A stretch of DNA of 64,000 nt. Origin: Adenophora triphylla var. japonica (taxonomy: Eukaryota > Streptophyta > Magnoliopsida > Asterales > Campanulaceae). The position numbers were made by a program, and so were the translations under genes. This document shows, in pieces, positions 43,930-54,987 of the stretch; positions within the stretch are counted from its first letter, which is position 1, and the number at the start of each line of letters is the position of its first letter. The notes under the pieces were generated by a model. That model was not told the DNA's origin. It saw nothing but the letters and a program-made list of their open reading frames with translations, and did no database searches. The DNA lies in NCBI GenBank assembly GCA_022495995.1, contig JAFEMH010001365.1:422176-486175 (forward strand), given 5' to 3'.

Positions 43930-44809
43930 ATAGTTGGAGAGTTGTTAAAAAATAATTTTAATATGAGTAAAAAAAATTGATGGGAGGGTGGGGACGTAGG
44001 AGAGGAATGTTAAAAAATAATTTTAATATGAGTTAAAAAAAATTGATGGGGGAGGAGGTTGGGTGGTTTGGGGTGGAGATGCGTTAAAGTAGTTCTCAAA
44101 AATAATTTTAATATGATTAAATTTATTTTTTTGACGGGGTGGATAGGGGGTTTGGAGAGACGATAAAAGAGTTGATAAAAAAAATTAATATGAGAAAAAA
44201 AAAATTGACGGTGGTGGGAGAGTTGTAGGGACAAATAAAAATAATTTTAATATGAACAAATAAAAAATTTGACTCAAATAATTGGAGAATCAATTATATT
44301 AAATGTTAAATATAAATTGTTAATAAGAGCAAAATATCACCGCTAGAGTTTATCCACACAAAAAACAAAAACATAAAAAAATGAAAATAGCGAGCGTCTC
44401 AAAATTAAAGATCAAGAAAGAAACATTGTTGGGAAATATCTTCGCCCTCCGTAGAACCAAATTGAAATTAGACTAATCCAAATTTAAAATAGAACAAATA
44501 CAAAATTGATGACACGAGCATATTATAGTCATTAAAAAAAACTCTTTTGAGATTTTTTAAAAGCAAAATCATCAATATTGTATTAATATTTTCATATATA
44601 TTCTTCTTAATGCACAACATTGTATGATCACGCAATCTTTAATTGATAAAAAAAAAAAATTAATATAAGCAAAAAAAATTGACGAGGTGGGAGGGCTGCA
44701 GGGGCGGCAGAAGAGATGATAAAAAAATTAATATGAGCAAAAGAAAATTGACATGGGGGAAGGGGGAATTGGAGGGGCGACACTAAAGTTGATAAAAAAA
44801 AATTATTAT
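43930..44809. repeat. Degenerate 60-85-bp tandem repeats
   Basis: The word GATAAAAAAATTAATATGAGC or GTTAAAAAATAATTTTAATA recurs at about 43947, 44009, 44095, 44172, 44235, 44645, 44716 and 44790, each followed by a G-rich stretch. Non-repeat sequence from 44260 to 44640 interrupts the array and contains no gene. The last unit is cut by the LTR at 44810. Confidence 0.6.
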
Positions 44810-45462
44810 TGATGCTGCAGGAATTGTGCTTATCAATCTTCCTCCACGTGGCAGGACGAATCACCTGGCTCCTTGACCTGAAATCAGAACCCACGACTAG
44901 CCGGATGTGTCTCCGGCGAAGACGCTCGGGCGTGAGAGTAAGATCACAGTTGTATATAGCACAAAATGTATTGAGTACTGAATTCCAATAACAAAATGGC
45001 AGTTACCTTTCACCGTTTGGTAGTGATGAAGTATTTATAGACAAGAGTGATGTATTTTTGGGGAGGCGACAAGTGCTCCGAGATTGTAGCGGCAGTTACT
45101 TGGTCATGGGAACGTGCCTATAACGGTCCCTGATTTGTAGGGATGTGGTTATGAGAATTGTTCAATCAAATACGCCGGAAGTGTCGGTGTCGTCACTTGT
45201 TATTTAGGTCGAGGTTGCCATTCGAGGATGGTCGACATTTTGTCGGAGTAGAGCATGGTTCGTACCCGAATTGTAATACGGAATCTGAGGTCGGACTAAG
45301 TTAGGTCGGGACTGTTAGGTCGGTCCATGGACTTAGTCGATGATATTTGAGATGGGCCTTGGGCCTTGCTTTGATTGGGCAGATCATTGAGAATGTGGGA
45401 GTCAGGCTGTATATGATTGGGCCTTACCCACTTGGCCTAACTCGCCACCTTTGGTATGTTCG
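44810..45462 (-). repeat. LTR of a minus-strand Tat-like element
   Basis: On the minus strand it is preceded by a polypurine-like GTAAGTTGGGGCCAC (45463-45477) and ends CTGCAGCATCA at 44810, very like the CTGCATCA end of the 10-15-kb element. A TATAAATACTTC box lies near 45030-45040 on the minus strand. It would be the 3' LTR of an element extending to the right. The partner LTR is not in the window. Confidence 0.45.
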
Positions 45463-45854
45463 GTGGCCCCAACTTACGAGTTGACTTCGTCGACTTGGAA
45501 GTTAAGAGGATCTTTGATGAGAATTGTTTTACTCGTAGGTCCATACTCGTTACTGAGGAATAGTCGGCCGAGTGGATGACGTGGCACAATCCTGACGTTG
45601 GCAACGAACGGGAGATGAAGGAGCCGTATTTTGTAATGATTACAATTAGACGTTTGATAATCCGTCTTGGGAACCGTTTCCGCCGTTAATATGGAATTTA
45701 TTTTTGAATTTTCTTTTTTTCCCTTCCAATTTTGGAAAATATAAATTGCAAAATCCTTCTCCGTTTAGAACTTTTACCGTTTTCAAGCTCACGAGAATCT
45801 CAGGCGAAAATAGCTAAGAAGCGATTGAGTTAAATTAGGCTTCCGTCTTCTAAA

Positions 45855-47817
45855 ATGACGACTTCCTATTCCGACCTTTGCAAAGGTATTTCTCTCCCCC
45901 TTCTTTCTTTAGGGCTTTAATTCCTGCTCTGTCTTTTATTTCCGCCGTAGCTAGGACCTTTAATGTGAACTGTGAGGCATGTACGGTATGGTTCTTTGCA
46001 CCGTTGATACCAAGTAGGGTATACAAGAATGTGAACGGTGAGTGGAGAGAAGCTCGTCCTTGGATGAATGTGCTTCCATTTTAACCAGTGGGAGTTGAAT
46101 TTTAGTGAGATAGGTTTGCCCGTTGTAGGGACGTTGAAAACCTGGTAGTCGATGATTCAAATATCGTCACTTTCCATCTATTCCATGAGCTCGACCATAT
46201 TACTTTGTTCTATGTTAGGGATGTCCACTGAAACCCTCTTTCCTTAGGAATAGAATAGGTTTTCCGGAGTGTAGGTCGCTCTTAAATAGGTCGACCGAAA
46301 TTATTCATAGGCCTGACTCCCTGTTCTCCTTCTTCTTGTACGAGATATGGCAACTCAAGGCGGAGCTACGCATCTACTTCCTCTGGTCCGAATCGTGGAT
46401 GCGTTTGATGATCTGGCCGTGCCAGAAAGAATGAGAGGGGTTATGTTCCCAAGGGCCATTACGTGGAAAGAAAAACACCGCCCCTCTAGGTATAGCATGA
46501 TTCGGGAATTCCATGAGGTAAGTAAGGAAGATTATAGGGTGACCATTTACACTCGAAGGAGTTTATGAAATTGTTTAGGTAAATCATTCACCAAGGATGC
46601 CACTAGTGGTAGCCTCTTCTATAGTCGGCCAATTCGTAGCCGGGCCTCGGGTTGCCTCTTGATCCCTTTATAAATGAGTTTTTAGAATGTGCCAATGCCG
46701 CTTCCCTTTCGGCTCGAGCCAATACTTGTAGGGTCCTTGTGTGCTTTGCTATGGTGTGCGTGAATTCTAGGGTATAGAACCTTGCATGAGAGTGTTCAAA
46801 GAATTTTTACGTATTAAGTATAGCGGGGATGACACGAGCATCGGCACCCCTTCTAAACCCAAGTCTCCCAAACTTTTTACCCAACCTTCCCAAGCACAGT
46901 GGATGGAACTCTCGTATAGTGGTGGTAGAGAGCAGATTAGGATGGGAATTCCCATTGCCCAACGATGAAAGCAGAAACCATTGATGAGAGGGACTATTGG
47001 GAGTCGACTTTGGCATCTTAACTTGTATAGGGCTTTATGTCAATTAGTTGAGAGAAGGCCCATCACAGGAGAGTCCGCTCACCACCAAGTATAATTTCAT
47101 CCAGCCGGGATGATGTGCAGGAGATGGAGTGGTAGAGCCCCTTATTCCCGTGTCGAGAGGACAAGTATATCCCGACCGGGTTACTCATTCTGCAGGAGAT
47201 TTGGAAATATGTGTCAACTTTGCACGAAGACAGAAAACTACCGCAAGGATAATGGGGAGCACGCTAGGTGGTAAGATCTCCTCGTTCTCGCAACCCTTTA
47301 CTCTTCTATTGCTCGCTTGTCGATCCGACAACATAATAGATTATTTATATTGTGTCCTTCTTTTAGCTCGTCATTTGTTAGCTCGGATATAAGATAATTG
47401 AGTCGTACATAGTTTGCTCGTACATAGAACTTGTGCTCGTATGTAGAACTTTCGTATGTCGATCTAACACTTTGTTGTTTTGATTTTGTTGCAGTTCTAA
47501 CACCCGACCAAGAAGCAAATATGGGTCGCATCGTGGGCGTCTCTGATAAGAAGAAAGCTAGAAAAGCTCATGGAGCTGCTAATGCTCGAGCTCATAAACG
47601 AGAGGAAGCCACGCTTGAGGACCGGCTTTTCAGTCCAAGGATAACATTGGGATGGTGCCCAATGGAGGGGATTGAAGAAGATGACCCTTTGCAGCGGTAC
47701 CCCGCCCGTGGACGCTACTGATGGGGGTGACGAGTCCACCAGGTCGGCTAGAGCAAGTCTAAACTCCGACCCAATCCAGGAGGTTGATGCTGCGACCTCA
47801 GGGGCTGAGATGGCAGG
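45855..47817 (+). pseudogene. Degenerate antisense-ORF-like coding remains
   Basis: A plausible promoter (TATA-like AAAATATAAATTGC near 45735) precedes ATG at 45855 (MTTSYSDLCK, then GT). Further open pieces follow: 'VYKNVNGEWREARPWMNVLP' (46020-46080), 'RGVMFPRAITWKEKHRPSRY' (46430-46490) and 'KKKARKAHGAANARAHKREE' (47550-47610), then 'DATDGGDESTRSARASLNSD' up to 47817, where the gag-only array interrupts. Position and orientation mirror the spliced antisense gene at 576-2399, relative to its LTR. I cannot name a domain; many stops make it a likely pseudogene. Confidence 0.3.
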
Positions 47818-48848
47818 TGTAGCGATGCGTGAATTTTGAAATAACAGAGTCGCCACTTATTATTTATTTAGGAAAACAATAAGAAAAACCTTAAAAAAGA
47901 GATTTGAGGGTTCGGGGGTTAAGTTATCGAATGGGTAGGTCGAGGAGCATCCATTCCACCCAATCCGGAGATCGGTCTTGCCAATTGAGTATTATCAATC
48001 TTTTTAATTACTAATTGAATAAAGAACAAGAAAACCCTAATCAATTTCTTGATTAGGAATGTCGGATTGTACGCTTCGAGATCGCCTTCATCGATTGAAG
48101 GGACTCTAGGCTAATCCTTTTGATGGGATTACACCACTCTAAAAGCCAATAGAGAGAGATTAAGAAGAAAAGAGTAAAAGTATAGGAGTTTACCTAGTTT
48201 AGGGAGGATTTGATTTAGAACGTGGTTCTAAGATGTTTTCTCGATCGAGAAGTGATTTGGGCAGAGTTTCGACTCAATATGAGAGTCAAGTCGTGATGCG
48301 GACAGAGCTTCGCCTTGATGCTAGGCTTGAGCCTTGATGTTTGTCAATCAACGTGGTTGAAGGACGAATTTATGAGTTATTTGTGAGTGATTTGAAGGAG
48401 TCTTTCGTGAAAAGAAACCAGCAAATTGTGTGTGTTGTGTGGAATTCTGGACCTCTGAAACAGTGGAAGTCACCAAGTATTTATAGGGGTTTAGGAGGTA
48501 GAGGTGGAGAGGTAAAACACTCCTAGGAAGCTTCCGAACTCAATTCGATTGGAGAACCGGATTAGATGAGGTTTATCAAGAAAAGAGTTTGAAACGGAGA
48601 AGGAGAGTGATTCTCGCACATCCTGTCGAGGGATATCTCGCGCGAGATATGATATCTCGTGCGAGATATCTAGTCGATGACTATTTTGTCCTCTTCAGTT
48701 TATTCCGTTAGTCGTTAGGGTCCAAAACTAACGAGGTTGGTTAGAAACTTAACGAAACATGACGAGACCGATACGCTTTCATCAAAACATAAAAGAGAGA
48801 CTAAGAGTAGTGTAATCATGAATTATTGGTTCTGTAATGGGGTGTCTG
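47818..48848 (-). repeat. LTR copy A
   Basis: On the minus strand the LTR starts near (TG)TAGACACCCCATT and ends CGCATCGCTACA. A TATAAATACTTGG box is at about 48475-48490 (minus). Paired palindromes ATATCTCGCGCGAGATAT and ATATCTCGTGCGAGATAT lie at about 48642-48682, upstream of the TATA box. A G-rich tract (GCCGAGGGGCTC) abuts the start. Confidence 0.85.
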
Positions 48849-49134
48849 AGCCCCTCGGCGACAGGTCTTATGAAAGAAGAAGTGTCGTCGATAGAAAAGA
48901 CATCATTCTGAACATTGGGATGGTCGTGCCGCACGGCTGCCTACTTATCTCTAAGAGAGAATCAGACCAAAAGTAGTTCGACTCCAAAACACTAAAAAGG
49001 CTATTTTAGTTATTTTGAAAAGCATTTTTGAAAATCGAAGAGGGATTTTTTTGAAAAGGTAAAATCATACTGAGGAATCAAAAGACTTGACCCAATTCTG
49101 AAGATACCCATTTGTTGATGAAGTTGTTGAAGTG

Positions 49135-49430
49135 TGCCGCCCGAGGTTACTGACGTTCCCGTTGTTGTTGCCGAGGTCACGGACTTGAAGTTTGCTGCCG
49201 TCACAGACTTTGAAGTTGTCGCCGAGGTCACGGACTTGAAGTTTGCTGCCATCACAGACTTTGTTGTCGTTGCCGAGGTCACGGACTTGAAGTTGCTGCC
49301 GTCACAGACTTTGCTGGTGTCGCCGAGGTCACGGACTTGAAGTTGCTGTCATCACAGACATTGTTGATGTCGCCGAGGTCAAGGACTTGAGGTTGCTGTC
49401 ATCACAGACTTTGTTGAATCTGTTGCTAGT
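49135..49430. repeat. ~50-bp tandem repeats, unit A
   Basis: GCCGAGGTCACGGACTTGAAG recurs at about 49172, 49223, 49274, 49322 and 49373. Equivalent arrays are at 55290-55590 and 61795-62075. Unit A lacks about 345 bp after this array that units B and C retain (55590-55930 and 62070-62420). Confidence 0.85.
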
Positions 49431-50474
49431 CAGCGAGGCTGAATTGTTGTAGAATTTTGATGAGTATCCTTGTGTGAACACATCTAGGTCTGTTGAGAAT
49501 CTTCATTCTTACTTCTCCTTGGGTCGTGTCTCTAGGAGGCAAACGACTACACATCTGTCGACTGTCGTAATGGCTTTGTGTCTAAGGCCCTTTGTTGTCT
49601 CAAGCCCCAAGTTGCTTGCAAGTGGTAGATGACTTTGTGAACAGGCTTGTGAAGCAGCTCTCTTGATTTGAAGATGATCGAAGAAGACTCTCCTTGTTGA
49701 TTTGATTTGAAGAAGATCGAATGATGTTTGATGAAGAAGGTTGAAGAATACTCTCCCTTTGACCTTTGATTTTTTTTTCTTAGTGCGCACCCTGGTTTTT
49801 GCCTAGACCGCCCTTTCGGGTTTTCAATCTAGCGGGCATCTCTTTTGCGTCTTTTTTTTTCATCATTTTTTTTTTGAATAGTATGTAACTCGAAGAGAAC
49901 TCAGAGAGAGAAAATCTTATTGAGGAGAGAGAAATGAGATCTCAAGTTTAGTTGAGGAGAGACGGACTCTATTCTTTGGAAGGTAATCCAAGTATTGACT
50001 CTTTGGAGAGGTGTATTCTCTAATGATGAGAGTGAGAAGCAAAGAGGAAAGCCCCTAATGTAGATTTGATTGTTTTGAAAAGTTGAAATAGAGGTTGACT
50101 GGGGGAGGAAAGGATAGGAAGCCCCAGTTTTGATGCTTGGATTTCAAGAGTGTGTATGAGAGTGGCTAACAGAAAGCCCCTAGACTCAACAAGGAACGCT
50201 ACGTGGCTCAAGGATCTAGAAAAGTTGTTCTACCTTTTAATGAACCGTGCATCATCTAGAAGTTTCTAAATAAGATTGAGAAGAAAGCCAATCATTAGTA
50301 TGACTTAAGGGTAAACATTTTAATTGATACTGAAAATCTTCTTCACTTGATGTAGAAGGATTTTGAGGAATCCTTTTTTTTCTTTTGGTGGTATCACTTG
50401 ACTCCTCTTCTTTGTGGGAGAGTCCTTCTTGCCTTTGTTGAAATTCCATCCTTGTTGTGGGGCGATGAAGGCTT

Positions 50475-50477
<3 letters not shown>

Positions 50478-50507
<30 letters not shown>

Positions 50508-50508
50508 C
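50478..50508. repeat. Poly(T) tract
   Basis: About 30 T in a row (poly(A) on the element strand) in the non-coding part after gag. The same tract is at 56979-57007, and a shorter one is at 63491-63506 in the third unit. Confidence 0.95.
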
Positions 50509-51071
50509 GATGCTCCATTTTTGCCTAGGACGAATTTAGGAGTTTCTTCCTAGCGAGCTTTTTTTTTTTTTATTTTTTATTTTTTTTTTGTACTCTCAAA
50601 GCCTTGAGTTGAGTAGCCCCACTTTTCTTTGGATGAATGTTGACAGCAGCACCTTTGGCTTTCTTCGCTTGTTGGTCTCTAACTTTCAGTAGGGGTAATG
50701 TTTGACCCTTAAGCCTCCTAATGATAACTTGCTTTTCAAAGTCACTTAGAAGTTTCTATTTTTACGATGATTTAGGGAATGGAAGGTCCATTATTTTGCA
50801 TGAGTTGAATGATATTCATGAGGTAGAACAACTTTAGGGAAAGTGTTTAGGAAAAGATATTACTTTAATTTATTGAGAAATTTAAGAACAGACTCGATAG
50901 TTTAGAAGACACAAACTAGAGGAGGTGAGGAGTACTAGAAAGACAGAACGACTCTTCGAGTTCATACTTGGAACTTTAAAACCTAATCTACTTCTATCAA
51001 AGGAGAAAGGGAGAGGATAGTTGTAGCCCCAAAGTGGTAAGTGTGGGTTTCTTCTTGGAGCTTCATCTTCT

Positions 51072-52442
51072 TCATGGAGTACGAGGAAGAGGATTGGTGA
51101 TGACGTTGGGACGTTCTAGATCTCCATTGTCAAAGAGGTCTTGGATTTGGATGATGTCCTTCAAGTGGTGGCAAGAGTTGGTGTCGTGGCCGGTGAAGTT
51201 GTGGTACTTGCAGAATAAGTGATGAGCATGATTCGAACCCATATCCTTCGGAGGACCACCTTCCCTTGGTTTGATCTTTTCATTCTGTACAAGCACATCG
51301 AAGAGTTCTTCTTGAGTGATTCCTTCAATTTTGTCGTAGTGCCTCTTTTTCTTTTCAGGAGGAGGAACAGCAGAATACTTTCCGGTGTTGGGGCGGCTGA
51401 GTGCAATAGCGTTGACTGAAGCATCCTTACTTGTGGTGGGCTTGTTGTAGCGGAAAGTACTTTCCTTCTTTTTGCTTTTTAGGAAGTCGTCAACCCTAAT
51501 TCCGGACTCGAGGAGTTCATTGAAACTAGGAAAGTAGTTACCGGCGAGCTTCTCTTGAAATTCATCACGAAGGCATTGAAGGAAGATGTGGATTTGCTCT
51601 TTGAGAGTAGGCCTTTCGACAATTTCAGTAAGTTTGAATCTCCATCTTCTAGCAAATTCAGCAAAGGACTCATTTGCATGTTGTTTGGTTTGTTCAAGAT
51701 CCCTCCTAGTAGGGTGGTAGGTGGAGTTGTCTTCAAACTGCCTTTGGAAGACCAAACATGCGGATGACCAATCAAGCCTTGTAGTCGTAGGAAGAGACAT
51801 GTACCAATCCCTTGCAGCACCTTCTAAAGTTTGAGGAAAGCATTGGGCCAAGATTGTGTTATCAACGCCCATTGGAAGCATGGCCCAAGTGTAGGTTTCA
51901 ACATGAGCTCGAGGACAGGTAGTACCATTGAACTTGGCGATATCGGGTGTCTTGTACTTGCGAGGAAACTTAGTAATAGATTGTTGAAGAGCATCGGGAT
52001 CAAATGGAACGAATGACCCTTTGGAAGTGTCAAGAGTTGCAAGCTTCTTTTCGAGGTAGTTCTTAGTAACATGGTCACCAAGTTTAGTAGTTTCACCACT
52101 GCCTTCTTTCTTGGTTTTAGCACCCTTGGAGGTATGTTCCTCATCATCGGAGGAGGATGAGGAAGAGGAGGAATCGGATTCTTCCTTTTTCTTGCTTGAC
52201 TTCTTGGTTTTTCTATTCACTTTGGTGTAGGATTCCTCTTCGTCGGAGGAGGATTCCACTTTCTGCTTTTGTTTTCTGCCTTTCTTGACTTTCAACTCGT
52301 GGAGTTCTTTCATGAGGGCGGCCATTTGGGCATTTTGCTCATCAATTTGCTTACTTTGTTCATCCAACCTAGTCATAGCTTCGATGAGTTGGACCTTAGC
52401 ATCGTTGAAATCGGCCTCGGTGGTAGAAGGAGAAGCAGACAT
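51072..52442 (-). CDS. Gag polyprotein of the TR-GAG element, intact
   Basis: I choose the ATG at 52442 (MSASPSTTEADFNDAKVQLI), giving about 456 aa, although the frame is open to 52634. Residues about 10-60 form a coiled coil ('TRLDEQSKQIDEQNAQMAAL'). A Lys/Ser/Glu-rich linker follows with a serine run. The gag core comes next ('IAKFNGTTCPRAHVETYTWA', 'CFPQTLEGAARDWYMSLP', 'ESFAEFARRWRFKLTEIV'), as in Tat-lineage gags. Near the C terminus is a zinc-knuckle-like 'CKYHNFTGHDTNSCHHL'. Gag would form particles and package RNA; polymerase must come from another element. No stop interrupts it. Confidence 0.85.
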   Translation of the reverse strand: MSASPSTTEADFNDAKVQLIEAMTRLDEQSKQIDEQNAQMAALMKELHELKVKKGRKQKQKVESSSDEEESYTKVNRKTKKSSKKKEESDSSSSSSSSDDEEHTSKGAKTKKEGSGETTKLGDHVTKNYLEKKLATLDTSKGSFVPFDPDALQQSITKFPRKYKTPDIAKFNGTTCPRAHVETYTWAMLPMGVDNTILAQCFPQTLEGAARDWYMSLPTTTRLDWSSACLVFQRQFEDNSTYHPTRRDLEQTKQHANESFAEFARRWRFKLTEIVERPTLKEQIHIFLQCLRDEFQEKLAGNYFPSFNELLESGIRVDDFLKSKKKESTFRYNKPTTSKDASVNAIALSRPNTGKYSAVPPPEKKKRHYDKIEGITQEELFDVLVQNEKIKPREGGPPKDMGSNHAHHLFCKYHNFTGHDTNSCHHLKDIIQIQDLFDNGDLERPNVITNPLPRTP

Positions 52443-53932
52443 CGTGTCGAGCTTTGGCGAAGAACCTAGACGTGTAGCAACCGTGTTAAACCATGATCGA
52501 GTCCCAACAAGTCGGCTGAATAGGGTGAATGAAGGCTTGAAGGTTTGAAGGTTTTGGCCAAAACACGAAAAGACCGAACACTTATCTCGTACGAGACAAG
52601 TAGTCTCGCGCGAGACTTCACCACGGAAAGTCACAATTTTCTGATTTTATTCCTAATTTTGGTCGGACGGAAAATCCGTTTTGGGGGTTTCTAAAGTTCA
52701 AGAACCAAACCTAGGGACCTAGGGGTCGGAGTAATCCAAAGTAACATCAAGTTTTGTGCAATAATTTTGATGAGAAAATTTTCTCTTTTTAGGGGCAAAT
52801 CCGAAGGGACAACCGTAGGGACGTTTCCGAAGGGACAATTCCGAAGCGATAATTTATTGATTTCTTTTCCGTGGATTATTGCACAAAACGATCTTGACAA
52901 GGGATTACAAGGACTCCAAGATCAAACCGACCGGTCAAGGAGTGTCTTAAAAAGTCAATCTACATGATATGTGGCGATGCAGGGCTGGAAGGCTAGGCTC
53001 CCCGCGATATGACAATCTAGGTGGATTGAATACGCGAAGTGGGATGATCCAACTTCGGAGAGACCGGCGACTAGGTGGTTACCGTCATCCGTCCTTAGTG
53101 TGGGTCCCGGGTTTATAGAGGGTATGTAGTGCAATGACAGTTATAGTATGATGTGCGCGTGTGTGATAGTCAATCTATGTGATAGAGTAAAATAGAAAGT
53201 TTTTTTTTTTGAAAACTAAATAAAAACAGATAGTGGCCGCACCAAGTGGTTGCCTACGTTTCTCCCAAATTAGGAAGACTCAGGCCGTCGTAGTTCCACT
53301 TAAAGAGAGAGAGAGAAGGAATTAAATTAATTTAAATTACAACTCCCGAATCCTCCGTGGACCGGACTTTAAATTAAATAATCAATCACACGCAGGTATA
53401 TAGTTCGAGTAATTAAAATTATTCTACCCTGCAAAGTTAGCACAAGCAAAATAATAATACTAATTTATTTTGAATTTTCTGGAATTTATTTTGGAAGTTT
53501 TCGAAAACTGTTTTTGATTTTTTTTTTTTTAATGGCCAAACCCCTTTTTTTTTTTTAGAAAAATCAACAAAGGGTTTTATTGTTTTTGTGCAGTCAACAA
53601 CGTGGAGTAAAGTCAACTGAGGAGTTTGTTTGTTTTTTTTTATTTAATAAGGTCAAACAATGATGAAAGCACTTTGACCTAATCCTTTTTTTTTATAATG
53701 CCATGACTCAGCGCCGCCAAACAGGAATGAAACTTTTGTGTTTTCATGCCGTGTACTAATCTCGCGCGAGATTAGTATATCTCGCGTAGGACAAGTATTC
53801 GGACAGTAATTTTTTTTTGAAAACAGTGTCGAAAAATTCCAAAAAATCCAGAAAGAATCAGAATTTTTACAGAAAAATAAAAAGATTGATAATACTCAAT
53901 TGTAACGCAAGTCTAACCCTCTTAATTAATTG

Positions 53933-53951
53933 TTCCCAGCAGAGTCGCCAC
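53933..53951 (-). other. Primer-binding site, unit A/B junction
   Basis: Directly inside the LTR the minus strand reads G-TGGCGACTCTGCTGGGAA. This fits the TGGCGACTC...CTGGGGA primer site, assigned to tRNA-Arg in Ogre/Tat elements. It defines which side of LTR B is the 5' LTR of unit A. Confidence 0.65.
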
Positions 53952-54987
53952 TGTAGCGATGCGTGAATTTTGAAATAACAGAGTCGCCACTTATTATTTA
54001 TTTAGGAAAACAATAAGAAAAACCTTAAAAAAGAGATTTGAGGGTTCGGGGGTTAAGTTATCGAATGGGTAGGTCGAGGAGCATCCATTCCACCCAATCC
54101 GGAGATCGGTCTTGCCAATTGAGTATTATCAATCTTTTTAATTACTAATTGAATAAAGAACAAGAAAACCCTAATCAATTTCTTGATTAGGAATGTCGGA
54201 TTGTACGCTTCGAGATCGCCTTCATCGATTGAAGGGACTCTAGGCTAATCCTTTTGATGGGATTACACCACTCTAAAAGCCAATAGAGAGAGATTAAGAA
54301 GAAAAGAGTAAAAGTATAGGAGTTTACCTAGTTTAGGGAGGATTTGATTTAGAACGTGGTTCTAAGATGTTTTCTCGATCGAGAAGTGATTTGGGCAGAG
54401 TTTCGACTCAATATGAGAGTCAAGTCGTGATGCGGACAGAGCTTCGCCTTGATGCTTGATTCGAGCCTTGATGTTTGTCAATCAACGTGGTTGATAAACA
54501 AATTTATGAGTTATTTGTGAGTGATTTGAAGGAGTCTTTCGTGAAAAGAAACCAGCAAATTGTGTGTGTTGTGTGGAATTCTGGACCTCTGAAACAGTGG
54601 AAGTCACCAAGTATTTATAGGGGTTTAGGAGGTAGAGGTGGAGAGGTAAAACACTCCTAGGAAGCTTCCAGAACTCAATTCTGATTGGAGAACCGGATTA
54701 GATGAGGTTTATCAAGAAAAGAGTTTGAAACGGAGAAGGAGAGTGATTTCTGCACATCCTGTCGAGGGGATATCTCGCGCGAGATATGATATCTCGTGCG
54801 AGATATCTAGTCTGATGACTATTTTGTCCTCTTCAGTTTATTCCGTTAGTCAGTTAGGTCCAAAACTAACGAGGTTAGTTAGAAACTTAACGAAACATGA
54901 CGAGACTGATACGCTTTCATCAAAACATAAAAGAGAGACTAAGAGTAGTGTAATCATGAATTATTGGTTCAGAATGGGGTGTCTACA
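53952..54987 (-). repeat. LTR copy B (shared by two units)
   Basis: 1036 bp, ends TGTAGACACC...CGCTACA on the minus strand. It acts at once as the 5' LTR of the unit to its left and the 3' LTR of the unit to its right. Palindromes are at about 54774-54814. Confidence 0.85.

Noticed and set aside
49010..49340. Repeat protein VTSATTTKSV
   Set aside because: Translation of the ~50-bp tandem repeats in the non-coding part of the TR-GAG unit; frames differ in units B and C.
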